Shown piece after piece: positions 42,074 to 55,158 of a DNA stretch of 64,000 nucleotides; positions within the stretch are counted from its first letter, which is position 1; each line of letters begins with the position of its first letter. A program made the position numbers and the translations under genes. Source of the DNA: Tridacna crocea (lineage: Eukaryota > Mollusca > Bivalvia > Cardiida > Cardiidae); NCBI GenBank assembly GCA_943736015.1, contig OX031071.1, forward strand, positions 15,162,119-15,226,118, in the 5' to 3' direction. The notes under the pieces were generated by a model. It was not told the origin of the DNA, did not search any database, and saw nothing but the letters and a program-made list of their open reading frames with translations.

Positions 42074-42923
42074 TCTGAAGACTAAAGGTTCTTATGTTAG
42101 TATTGACAGAATATCTGCTTTTTCACTTCGTGCAGTCTTAGAAACTCATATTCCAACAGGCGAATTTCATTCTAAAACAAAGATTTTCGAATACGTGCTG
42201 ATCTTTGAACGTTTGACAGCACGGACCCCACCCCTTTTCTTTTTCATCCGAGTAGATCATTGGAACAGGCCTGCTAATAGTCAATCAATCTCGCAGTCTT
42301 CGTGTTCATCTGTTAACGATTACATAATCGTTACGGAATAATCACAGTAAGTAAAATTCAAAATGATAATCCCATCTCGATCACATCTATACCCAAATGC
42401 CTAAAGTACATCAGTCAGCTACAGACAATAAATCCTGATCACCCGGATGTAGACATGTTTGTCATCCGGGTCAGTAAGGTGTGATAAACGCATGATTGCC
42501 ACCTGGAAGACAAATCAATGGTTTGAAAATCCATTCACATGTCATTTGCTTATGTTACGTAACATCCTGATTAATTAACACAACCATGTTACAATCAACA
42601 GTCAGTGGACAAACAACAGACCGACAATTGATTGTCAATTCCATTGGACCCAAGAATATTCGTACATGTGGCACAGTCTATGGTTCGCGATTACGGAAGC
42701 GTGAAAATTAGCTGGTTGTAAAGAATACATTGTATTACGGAAATCGAGGTAAATTCAAATTGGTACTGAAAATGGTGGTCGTAATTTCGGAATAGCGGGG
42801 TTCTCGTAATTCCGGGTTTATTATCATTGATCTTTAAGAAGGGAAAAATCCGTTCCGGCAAAAATCATTCTTAATAGCGGGTTGCTCATACTGCCGGGGT
42901 GGTCGGAAGGAGAGGTTTTACTG
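41984..42923. mobile_element. chimeric transposon with two identical-type 90-bp ends
   Basis: At the head/array junction the element has the CTCTCCTNN-GACCACC end on both sides (41984-42073 and 42834-42923). It is either the original symmetric form or a product of the inversion. Confidence 0.6.
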
Positions 42924-44258
42924 TATGTCACTTAAAAAACAGGTGTCGTCTGCAATGAAACGTTCCATGAGTCAATTTTTCATGTTTTCGCGGATACGTA
43001 AGTGGCACCTATGAGACTGTAGTCAACGTAAATGGGTTTGTCGTCACGGTATTAAGAGATCGGAGGAAAACAAAGATTAGAAATTTAGTTCCCTTTGTTT
43101 GACTTATGCAGTAGGAAGCAGGAGGTACTGAAAGAATCTTCAGTCTTTTTTTAGTCACTTGTCACATTAGGTTACATGCAGGTTACCAGCATTTTCTCCT
43201 TTTCCCACAATGTTTTCTACCCTATCAAAGAAGAATTTGATTGATTACTAGTTATTCTTACATCATATTGTATCTTTAATGGCCTATTTCTAAATTCTTT
43301 AAACTGGAACAAGATTTTCTTTTTCATGGAAAAAGTTTCTGCAACAGCCCCCGGTTGCTTCTGAATTTACTTTTGACTCGCGCGGTCACCAAAACTGGTT
43401 CAATATTTTCATGACCCTGGTAAGAAAACAGGGAAAAATTCGCTTTACCTTTCTTAGGTATCAGTTGCCTCGGAAAGCGTCTAAGTTGATTTCACGATTT
43501 TGTGCACAGCAGGTACCAGTCACGTATGGGTGAGATAGTCATCGTAACCAAATCAATGGCCCTAGTGAGAAAAAATGATAAAGAAAATTCCTTACAATTT
43601 GACCTAAAAAAGGGTGTCGTGTGCTAGGACATGTGCCGTAAGTCGATTTTCTCATGTTTTCGCGGATACGTAACTGGCACCTATGAGACGGTAGTCAACG
43701 GAAGTGGGTTTGCAGATTGGAGAAAAAAAAATATACATATTAGATATTCAGTTCCCTATACAGTAAAACTCCTCTATTAAGACCACTCACGGTACTTTTA
43801 AAATTTGGTCTTATTAGTGGGGTGGTCTGATTTCCGGGTTTCACACGCCTACATTTTGATATAAACCCAGGCTCTGAGTAGACTTTTGCAGGGCTGATGA
43901 TGTGAATAGTAAATGCATTTGATTTAGGGAAGCCCATGTAAACAAATGAAAAAGACAACAATATTTTCATATTCACTGAAAAGTTTTTTTGTTTTTTTTC
44001 CTTGAATTTGTTAAATAAATAAATAATGCTGTAAAAGCATGCCTATTCATAATTGCCCATTTACTTCTTTACCAAACTACCAAATTTCAGATTGGTCAAA
44101 ATTGAAAGCATTTGCAGATGAAAAAATAAATGTGACTCAATAATTGAAACTTGTTTCCAGCTGGGTGGAAAACACTGTGGGAAATGGGGAAAATGCTGGC
44201 TTCCAGCATTTTCCCCTTTTCCCATGATGTTTTCTAAAGGCTTCTATCTTAAATGCAT
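42075..44258 (+). repeat. array unit 1 (most diverged)
   Basis: Carries four extra bases (AGTCAATCAATC), CTTAGAAACT instead of CTTAAAAACT, GGCGAATTTC and CACGGACC, and a C at 44059 where later units have T. Confidence 0.9.
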
Positions 44259-45103
44259 CTGAAGACTAAAGGTTCTTATGTTAGTATTGACAGAATATCT
44301 GCTTTTTCACTTCGTGCAGTCTTAAAAACTCATATTCCAACAGGTGAATTTCATTCTAAAACAAAGATTTTCGAATACGTGCTGATCTTTGAACGTTTGA
44401 CAGCACTGACCCCACCCCTTTTCTTTTTCATCCGAGTAGATCATTGGAACAGGCCTGCTAATGGTCAATCTCGCAGTCTTCGTGTTCATCTGTTAACGAT
44501 TACATAATCGTTACGGAATAATCACAGTAAGTAAAATTCAAAATGATAATCCCATCTCGATCACATCTATACCCAAATGCCTAAAGTACATCAGTCAGCT
44601 ACAGACAATAAATCCTGATCACCCGGATGTAGACATGTTTGTCATCCGGGTCAGTAAGGTGTGATAAACGCATGATTGCCACCTGGAAGACAAATCAATG
44701 GTTTGAAAATCCATTCACATGTCATTTGCTTATGTTACGTAACATCCTGATTAATTAACACAACCATGTTACAATCAACAGTCAGTGGACAAACAACAGA
44801 CCGACAATTGATTGTCAATTCCATTGGACCCAAGAATATTCGTACATGTGGCACAGTCTATGGTTCGCGATTACGGAAGCGTGAAAATTAGCTGGTTGTA
44901 AAGAATACATTGTATTACGGAAATCGAGGTAAATTCAAATTGGTACTGAAAATGGTGGTCGTAATTTCGGAATAGCGGGGTTCTCGTAATTCCGGGTTTA
45001 TTATCATTGATCTTTAAGAAGGGAAAAATCCGTTCCGGCAAAAATCATTCTTAATAGCGGGTTGCTCATACTGCCGGGGTGGTCGGAAGGAGAGGTTTTA
45101 CTG
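43761..45103. mobile_element. 1,343-bp TA-flanked CAG...CTG transposon (prototype copy)
   Basis: Left end CAGTAAAACTCCTCTATTAA, right end (reverse strand) CAGTAAAACCTCTCCTTCCG. TA lies on both sides (43759-43760, 45104-45105). No transposase ORF. It carries a TH-I-like copy with GGGGAAAATGCTGG arms at about 44060-44250. CAG ends with a TA target fit the pogo/Tigger branch of Tc1/mariner (inference). Further copies at +2,180 steps: 45941, 48121, 50301, 52481, 54661, 56841, 59021 and 61201. Confidence 0.72.
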
Positions 45104-46438
45104 TATGTCACTTAAAAAACAGGTGTCGTCTGCAATGAAACGTTCCATGAGTCAATTTTTCATGTTTTCGCGGATACGTAAGTGGCACCTATGAGACTGT
45201 AGTCAACGTAAATGGGTTTGTCGTCACGGTATTAAGAGATCGGAGGAAAACAAAGATTAGAAATTTAGTTCCCTTTGTTTGACTTATGCAGTAGGAAGCA
45301 GGAGGTACTGAAAGAATCTTCAGTCTTTTTTTAGTCACTTGTCACATTAGGTTACATGCAGGTTACCAGCATTTTCTCCTTTTCCCACAATGTTTTCTAC
45401 CCTATCAAAGAAGAATTTGATTGATTACTAGTTATTCTTACATCATATTGTATCTTTAATGGCCTATTTCTAAATTCTTTAAACTGGAACAAGATTTTCT
45501 TTTTCATGGAAAAAGTTTCTGCAACAGCCCCCGGTTGCTTCTGAATTTACTTTTGACTCGCGCGGTCACCAAAACTGGTTCAATATTTTCATGACCCTGG
45601 TAAGAAAACAGGGAAAAATTCGCTTTACCTTTCTTAGGTATCAGTTGCCTCGGAAAGCGTCTAAGTTGATTTCACGATTTTGTGCACAGCAGGTACCAGT
45701 CACGTATGGGTGAGATAGTCATCGTAACCAAATCAATGGCCCTAGTGAGAAAAAATGATAAAGAAAATTCCTTACAATTTGACCTAAAAAAGGGTGTCGT
45801 GTGCTAGGACATGTGCCGTAAGTCGATTTTCTCATGTTTTCGCGGATACGTAACTGGCACCTATGAGACGGTAGTCAACGGAAGTGGGTTTGCAGATTGG
45901 AGAAAAAAAAATATACATATTAGATATTCAGTTCCCTATACAGTAAAACTCCTCTATTAAGACCACTCACGGTACTTTTAAAATTTGGTCTTATTAGTGG
46001 GGTGGTCTGATTTCCGGGTTTCACACGCCTACATTTTGATATAAACCCAGGCTCTGAGTAGACTTTTGCAGGGCTGATGATGTGAATAGTAAATGCATTT
46101 GATTTAGGGAAGCCCATGTAAACAAATGAAAAAGACAACAATATTTTCATATTCACTGAAAAGTTTTTTTGTTTTTTTTCCTTGAATTTGTTAAATAAAT
46201 AAATAATGCTGTAAAAGCATGCCTATTCATAATTGCCTATTTACTTCTTTACCAAACTACCAAATTTCAGATTGGTCAAAATTGAAAGCATTTGCAGATG
46301 AAAAAATAAATGTGACTCAATAATTGAAACTTGTTTCCAGCTGGGTGGAAAACACTGTGGGAAATGGGGAAAATGCTGGCTTCCAGCATTTTCCCCTTTT
46401 CCCATGATGTTTTCTAAAGGCTTCTATCTTAAATGCAT
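44259..46438 (+). repeat. array unit 2
   Basis: First of the homogenised units; T at the site that is C in unit 1. Confidence 0.9.
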
Positions 46439-48618
46439 CTGAAGACTAAAGGTTCTTATGTTAGTATTGACAGAATATCTGCTTTTTCACTTCGTGCAGT
46501 CTTAAAAACTCATATTCCAACAGGTGAATTTCATTCTAAAACAAAGATTTTCGAATACGTGCTGATCTTTGAACGTTTGACAGCACTGACCCCACCCCTT
46601 TTCTTTTTCATCCGAGTAGATCATTGGAACAGGCCTGCTAATGGTCAATCTCGCAGTCTTCGTGTTCATCTGTTAACGATTACATAATCGTTACGGAATA
46701 ATCACAGTAAGTAAAATTCAAAATGATAATCCCATCTCGATCACATCTATACCCAAATGCCTAAAGTACATCAGTCAGCTACAGACAATAAATCCTGATC
46801 ACCCGGATGTAGACATGTTTGTCATCCGGGTCAGTAAGGTGTGATAAACGCATGATTGCCACCTGGAAGACAAATCAATGGTTTGAAAATCCATTCACAT
46901 GTCATTTGCTTATGTTACGTAACATCCTGATTAATTAACACAACCATGTTACAATCAACAGTCAGTGGACAAACAACAGACCGACAATTGATTGTCAATT
47001 CCATTGGACCCAAGAATATTCGTACATGTGGCACAGTCTATGGTTCGCGATTACGGAAGCGTGAAAATTAGCTGGTTGTAAAGAATACATTGTATTACGG
47101 AAATCGAGGTAAATTCAAATTGGTACTGAAAATGGTGGTCGTAATTTCGGAATAGCGGGGTTCTCGTAATTCCGGGTTTATTATCATTGATCTTTAAGAA
47201 GGGAAAAATCCGTTCCGGCAAAAATCATTCTTAATAGCGGGTTGCTCATACTGCCGGGGTGGTCGGAAGGAGAGGTTTTACTGTATGTCACTTAAAAAAC
47301 AGGTGTCGTCTGCAATGAAACGTTCCATGAGTCAATTTTTCATGTTTTCGCGGATACGTAAGTGGCACCTATGAGACTGTAGTCAACGTAAATGGGTTTG
47401 TCGTCACGGTATTAAGAGATCGGAGGAAAACAAAGATTAGAAATTTAGTTCCCTTTGTTTGACTTATGCAGTAGGAAGCAGGAGGTACTGAAAGAATCTT
47501 CAGTCTTTTTTTAGTCACTTGTCACATTAGGTTACATGCAGGTTACCAGCATTTTCTCCTTTTCCCACAATGTTTTCTACCCTATCAAAGAAGAATTTGA
47601 TTGATTACTAGTTATTCTTACATCATATTGTATCTTTAATGGCCTATTTCTAAATTCTTTAAACTGGAACAAGATTTTCTTTTTCATGGAAAAAGTTTCT
47701 GCAACAGCCCCCGGTTGCTTCTGAATTTACTTTTGACTCGCGCGGTCACCAAAACTGGTTCAATATTTTCATGACCCTGGTAAGAAAACAGGGAAAAATT
47801 CGCTTTACCTTTCTTAGGTATCAGTTGCCTCGGAAAGCGTCTAAGTTGATTTCACGATTTTGTGCACAGCAGGTACCAGTCACGTATGGGTGAGATAGTC
47901 ATCGTAACCAAATCAATGGCCCTAGTGAGAAAAAATGATAAAGAAAATTCCTTACAATTTGACCTAAAAAAGGGTGTCGTGTGCTAGGACATGTGCCGTA
48001 AGTCGATTTTCTCATGTTTTCGCGGATACGTAACTGGCACCTATGAGACGGTAGTCAACGGAAGTGGGTTTGCAGATTGGAGAAAAAAAAATATACATAT
48101 TAGATATTCAGTTCCCTATACAGTAAAACTCCTCTATTAAGACCACTCACGGTACTTTTAAAATTTGGTCTTATTAGTGGGGTGGTCTGATTTCCGGGTT
48201 TCACACGCCTACATTTTGATATAAACCCAGGCTCTGAGTAGACTTTTGCAGGGCTGATGATGTGAATAGTAAATGCATTTGATTTAGGGAAGCCCATGTA
48301 AACAAATGAAAAAGACAACAATATTTTCATATTCACTGAAAAGTTTTTTTGTTTTTTTTCCTTGAATTTGTTAAATAAATAAATAATGCTGTAAAAGCAT
48401 GCCTATTCATAATTGCCTATTTACTTCTTTACCAAACTACCAAATTTCAGATTGGTCAAAATTGAAAGCATTTGCAGATGAAAAAATAAATGTGACTCAA
48501 TAATTGAAACTTGTTTCCAGCTGGGTGGAAAACACTGTGGGAAATGGGGAAAATGCTGGCTTCCAGCATTTTCCCCTTTTCCCATGATGTTTTCTAAAGG
48601 CTTCTATCTTAAATGCAT
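46439..48618 (+). repeat. array unit 3
   Basis: No difference from unit 2 noticed by eye. Confidence 0.9.
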
Positions 48619-50798
48619 CTGAAGACTAAAGGTTCTTATGTTAGTATTGACAGAATATCTGCTTTTTCACTTCGTGCAGTCTTAAAAACTCATATTCCAA
48701 CAGGTGAATTTCATTCTAAAACAAAGATTTTCGAATACGTGCTGATCTTTGAACGTTTGACAGCACTGACCCCACCCCTTTTCTTTTTCATCCGAGTAGA
48801 TCATTGGAACAGGCCTGCTAATGGTCAATCTCGCAGTCTTCGTGTTCATCTGTTAACGATTACATAATCGTTACGGAATAATCACAGTAAGTAAAATTCA
48901 AAATGATAATCCCATCTCGATCACATCTATACCCAAATGCCTAAAGTACATCAGTCAGCTACAGACAATAAATCCTGATCACCCGGATGTAGACATGTTT
49001 GTCATCCGGGTCAGTAAGGTGTGATAAACGCATGATTGCCACCTGGAAGACAAATCAATGGTTTGAAAATCCATTCACATGTCATTTGCTTATGTTACGT
49101 AACATCCTGATTAATTAACACAACCATGTTACAATCAACAGTCAGTGGACAAACAACAGACCGACAATTGATTGTCAATTCCATTGGACCCAAGAATATT
49201 CGTACATGTGGCACAGTCTATGGTTCGCGATTACGGAAGCGTGAAAATTAGCTGGTTGTAAAGAATACATTGTATTACGGAAATCGAGGTAAATTCAAAT
49301 TGGTACTGAAAATGGTGGTCGTAATTTCGGAATAGCGGGGTTCTCGTAATTCCGGGTTTATTATCATTGATCTTTAAGAAGGGAAAAATCCGTTCCGGCA
49401 AAAATCATTCTTAATAGCGGGTTGCTCATACTGCCGGGGTGGTCGGAAGGAGAGGTTTTACTGTATGTCACTTAAAAAACAGGTGTCGTCTGCAATGAAA
49501 CGTTCCATGAGTCAATTTTTCATGTTTTCGCGGATACGTAAGTGGCACCTATGAGACTGTAGTCAACGTAAATGGGTTTGTCGTCACGGTATTAAGAGAT
49601 CGGAGGAAAACAAAGATTAGAAATTTAGTTCCCTTTGTTTGACTTATGCAGTAGGAAGCAGGAGGTACTGAAAGAATCTTCAGTCTTTTTTTAGTCACTT
49701 GTCACATTAGGTTACATGCAGGTTACCAGCATTTTCTCCTTTTCCCACAATGTTTTCTACCCTATCAAAGAAGAATTTGATTGATTACTAGTTATTCTTA
49801 CATCATATTGTATCTTTAATGGCCTATTTCTAAATTCTTTAAACTGGAACAAGATTTTCTTTTTCATGGAAAAAGTTTCTGCAACAGCCCCCGGTTGCTT
49901 CTGAATTTACTTTTGACTCGCGCGGTCACCAAAACTGGTTCAATATTTTCATGACCCTGGTAAGAAAACAGGGAAAAATTCGCTTTACCTTTCTTAGGTA
50001 TCAGTTGCCTCGGAAAGCGTCTAAGTTGATTTCACGATTTTGTGCACAGCAGGTACCAGTCACGTATGGGTGAGATAGTCATCGTAACCAAATCAATGGC
50101 CCTAGTGAGAAAAAATGATAAAGAAAATTCCTTACAATTTGACCTAAAAAAGGGTGTCGTGTGCTAGGACATGTGCCGTAAGTCGATTTTCTCATGTTTT
50201 CGCGGATACGTAACTGGCACCTATGAGACGGTAGTCAACGGAAGTGGGTTTGCAGATTGGAGAAAAAAAAATATACATATTAGATATTCAGTTCCCTATA
50301 CAGTAAAACTCCTCTATTAAGACCACTCACGGTACTTTTAAAATTTGGTCTTATTAGTGGGGTGGTCTGATTTCCGGGTTTCACACGCCTACATTTTGAT
50401 ATAAACCCAGGCTCTGAGTAGACTTTTGCAGGGCTGATGATGTGAATAGTAAATGCATTTGATTTAGGGAAGCCCATGTAAACAAATGAAAAAGACAACA
50501 ATATTTTCATATTCACTGAAAAGTTTTTTTGTTTTTTTTCCTTGAATTTGTTAAATAAATAAATAATGCTGTAAAAGCATGCCTATTCATAATTGCCTAT
50601 TTACTTCTTTACCAAACTACCAAATTTCAGATTGGTCAAAATTGAAAGCATTTGCAGATGAAAAAATAAATGTGACTCAATAATTGAAACTTGTTTCCAG
50701 CTGGGTGGAAAACACTGTGGGAAATGGGGAAAATGCTGGCTTCCAGCATTTTCCCCTTTTCCCATGATGTTTTCTAAAGGCTTCTATCTTAAATGCAT
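48619..50798 (+). repeat. array unit 4
   Basis: No difference from unit 2 noticed by eye. Confidence 0.9.
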
Positions 50799-52978
50799 CT
50801 GAAGACTAAAGGTTCTTATGTTAGTATTGACAGAATATCTGCTTTTTCACTTCGTGCAGTCTTAAAAACTCATATTCCAACAGGTGAATTTCATTCTAAA
50901 ACAAAGATTTTCGAATACGTGCTGATCTTTGAACGTTTGACAGCACTGACCCCACCCCTTTTCTTTTTCATCCGAGTAGATCATTGGAACAGGCCTGCTA
51001 ATGGTCAATCTCGCAGTCTTCGTGTTCATCTGTTAACGATTACATAATCGTTACGGAATAATCACAGTAAGTAAAATTCAAAATGATAATCCCATCTCGA
51101 TCACATCTATACCCAAATGCCTAAAGTACATCAGTCAGCTACAGACAATAAATCCTGATCACCCGGATGTAGACATGTTTGTCATCCGGGTCAGTAAGGT
51201 GTGATAAACGCATGATTGCCACCTGGAAGACAAATCAATGGTTTGAAAATCCATTCACATGTCATTTGCTTATGTTACGTAACATCCTGATTAATTAACA
51301 CAACCATGTTACAATCAACAGTCAGTGGACAAACAACAGACCGACAATTGATTGTCAATTCCATTGGACCCAAGAATATTCGTACATGTGGCACAGTCTA
51401 TGGTTCGCGATTACGGAAGCGTGAAAATTAGCTGGTTGTAAAGAATACATTGTATTACGGAAATCGAGGTAAATTCAAATTGGTACTGAAAATGGTGGTC
51501 GTAATTTCGGAATAGCGGGGTTCTCGTAATTCCGGGTTTATTATCATTGATCTTTAAGAAGGGAAAAATCCGTTCCGGCAAAAATCATTCTTAATAGCGG
51601 GTTGCTCATACTGCCGGGGTGGTCGGAAGGAGAGGTTTTACTGTATGTCACTTAAAAAACAGGTGTCGTCTGCAATGAAACGTTCCATGAGTCAATTTTT
51701 CATGTTTTCGCGGATACGTAAGTGGCACCTATGAGACTGTAGTCAACGTAAATGGGTTTGTCGTCACGGTATTAAGAGATCGGAGGAAAACAAAGATTAG
51801 AAATTTAGTTCCCTTTGTTTGACTTATGCAGTAGGAAGCAGGAGGTACTGAAAGAATCTTCAGTCTTTTTTTAGTCACTTGTCACATTAGGTTACATGCA
51901 GGTTACCAGCATTTTCTCCTTTTCCCACAATGTTTTCTACCCTATCAAAGAAGAATTTGATTGATTACTAGTTATTCTTACATCATATTGTATCTTTAAT
52001 GGCCTATTTCTAAATTCTTTAAACTGGAACAAGATTTTCTTTTTCATGGAAAAAGTTTCTGCAACAGCCCCCGGTTGCTTCTGAATTTACTTTTGACTCG
52101 CGCGGTCACCAAAACTGGTTCAATATTTTCATGACCCTGGTAAGAAAACAGGGAAAAATTCGCTTTACCTTTCTTAGGTATCAGTTGCCTCGGAAAGCGT
52201 CTAAGTTGATTTCACGATTTTGTGCACAGCAGGTACCAGTCACGTATGGGTGAGATAGTCATCGTAACCAAATCAATGGCCCTAGTGAGAAAAAATGATA
52301 AAGAAAATTCCTTACAATTTGACCTAAAAAAGGGTGTCGTGTGCTAGGACATGTGCCGTAAGTCGATTTTCTCATGTTTTCGCGGATACGTAACTGGCAC
52401 CTATGAGACGGTAGTCAACGGAAGTGGGTTTGCAGATTGGAGAAAAAAAAATATACATATTAGATATTCAGTTCCCTATACAGTAAAACTCCTCTATTAA
52501 GACCACTCACGGTACTTTTAAAATTTGGTCTTATTAGTGGGGTGGTCTGATTTCCGGGTTTCACACGCCTACATTTTGATATAAACCCAGGCTCTGAGTA
52601 GACTTTTGCAGGGCTGATGATGTGAATAGTAAATGCATTTGATTTAGGGAAGCCCATGTAAACAAATGAAAAAGACAACAATATTTTCATATTCACTGAA
52701 AAGTTTTTTTGTTTTTTTTCCTTGAATTTGTTAAATAAATAAATAATGCTGTAAAAGCATGCCTATTCATAATTGCCTATTTACTTCTTTACCAAACTAC
52801 CAAATTTCAGATTGGTCAAAATTGAAAGCATTTGCAGATGAAAAAATAAATGTGACTCAATCATTGAAACTTGTTTCCAGCTGGGTGGAAAACACTGTGG
52901 GAAATGGGGAAAATGCTGGCTTCCAGCATTTTCCCCTTTTCCCATGATGTTTTCTAAAGGCTTCTATCTTAAATGCAT
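50799..52978 (+). repeat. array unit 5
   Basis: Single change C at 52862 (TCATTGAAAC for TAATTGAAAC), which removes a stop and creates a spurious 62-codon frame. Confidence 0.9.
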
Positions 52979-55158
52979 CTGAAGACTAAAGGTTCTTATG
53001 TTAGTATTGACAGAATATCTGCTTTTTCACTTCGTGCAGTCTTAAAAACTCATATTCCAACAGGTGAATTTCATTCTAAAACAAAGATTTTCGAATACGT
53101 GCTGATCTTTGAACGTTTGACAGCACTGACCCCACCCCTTTTCTTTTTCATCCGAGTAGATCATTGGAACAGGCCTGCTAATGGTCAATCTCGCAGTCTT
53201 CGTGTTCATCTGTTAACGATTACATAATCGTTACGGAATAATCACAGTAAGTAAAATTCAAAATGATAATCCCATCTCGATCACATCTATACCCAAATGC
53301 CTAAAGTACATCAGTCAGCTACAGACAATAAATCCTGATCACCCGGATGTAGACATGTTTGTCATCCGGGTCAGTAAGGTGTGATAAACGCATGATTGCC
53401 ACCTGGAAGACAAATCAATGGTTTGAAAATCCATTCACATGTCATTTGCTTATGTTACGTAACATCCTGATTAATTAACACAACCATGTTACAATCAACA
53501 GTCAGTGGACAAACAACAGACCGACAATTGATTGTCAATTCCATTGGACCCAAGAATATTCGTACATGTGGCACAGTCTATGGTTCGCGATTACGGAAGC
53601 GTGAAAATTAGCTGGTTGTAAAGAATACATTGTATTACGGAAATCGAGGTAAATTCAAATTGGTACTGAAAATGGTGGTCGTAATTTCGGAATAGCGGGG
53701 TTCTCGTAATTCCGGGTTTATTATCATTGATCTTTAAGAAGGGAAAAATCCGTTCCGGCAAAAATCATTCTTAATAGCGGGTTGCTCATACTGCCGGGGT
53801 GGTCGGAAGGAGAGGTTTTACTGTATGTCACTTAAAAAACAGGTGTCGTCTGCAATGAAACGTTCCATGAGTCAATTTTTCATGTTTTCGCGGATACGTA
53901 AGTGGCACCTATGAGACTGTAGTCAACGTAAATGGGTTTGTCGTCACGGTATTAAGAGATCGGAGGAAAACAAAGATTAGAAATTTAGTTCCCTTTGTTT
54001 GACTTATGCAGTAGGAAGCAGGAGGTACTGAAAGAATCTTCAGTCTTTTTTTAGTCACTTGTCACATTAGGTTACATGCAGGTTACCAGCATTTTCTCCT
54101 TTTCCCACAATGTTTTCTACCCTATCAAAGAAGAATTTGATTGATTACTAGTTATTCTTACATCATATTGTATCTTTAATGGCCTATTTCTAAATTCTTT
54201 AAACTGGAACAAGATTTTCTTTTTCATGGAAAAAGTTTCTGCAACAGCCCCCGGTTGCTTCTGAATTTACTTTTGACTCGCGCGGTCACCAAAACTGGTT
54301 CAATATTTTCATGACCCTGGTAAGAAAACAGGGAAAAATTCGCTTTACCTTTCTTAGGTATCAGTTGCCTCGGAAAGCGTCTAAGTTGATTTCACGATTT
54401 TGTGCACAGCAGGTACCAGTCACGTATGGGTGAGATAGTCATCGTAACCAAATCAATGGCCCTAGTGAGAAAAAATGATAAAGAAAATTCCTTACAATTT
54501 GACCTAAAAAAGGGTGTCGTGTGCTAGGACATGTGCCGTAAGTCGATTTTCTCATGTTTTCGCGGATACGTAACTGGCACCTATGAGACGGTAGTCAACG
54601 GAAGTGGGTTTGCAGATTGGAGAAAAAAAAATATACATATTAGATATTCAGTTCCCTATACAGTAAAACTCCTCTATTAAGACCACTCACGGTACTTTTA
54701 AAATTTGGTCTTATTAGTGGGGTGGTCTGATTTCCGGGTTTCACACGCCTACATTTTGATATAAACCCAGGCTCTGAGTAGACTTTTGCAGGGCTGATGA
54801 TGTGAATAGTAAATGCATTTGATTTAGGGAAGCCCATGTAAACAAATGAAAAAGACAACAATATTTTCATATTCACTGAAAAGTTTTTTTGTTTTTTTTC
54901 CTTGAATTTGTTAAATAAATAAATAATGCTGTAAAAGCATGCCTATTCATAATTGCCTATTTACTTCTTTACCAAACTACCAAATTTCAGATTGGTCAAA
55001 ATTGAAAGCATTTGCAGATGAAAAAATAAATGTGACTCAATAATTGAAACTTGTTTCCAGCTGGGTGGAAAACACTGTGGGAAATGGGGAAAATGCTGGC
55101 TTCCAGCATTTTCCCCTTTTCCCATGATGTTTTCTAAAGGCTTCTATCTTAAATGCAT
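52979..55158 (+). repeat. array unit 6
   Basis: No difference from unit 2 noticed by eye. Confidence 0.9.

Noticed and set aside
41976-42341. 121-codon frame over the array head junction
   Set aside because: It runs through a transposon end and the inversion junction, and later units with the same interior break it up.
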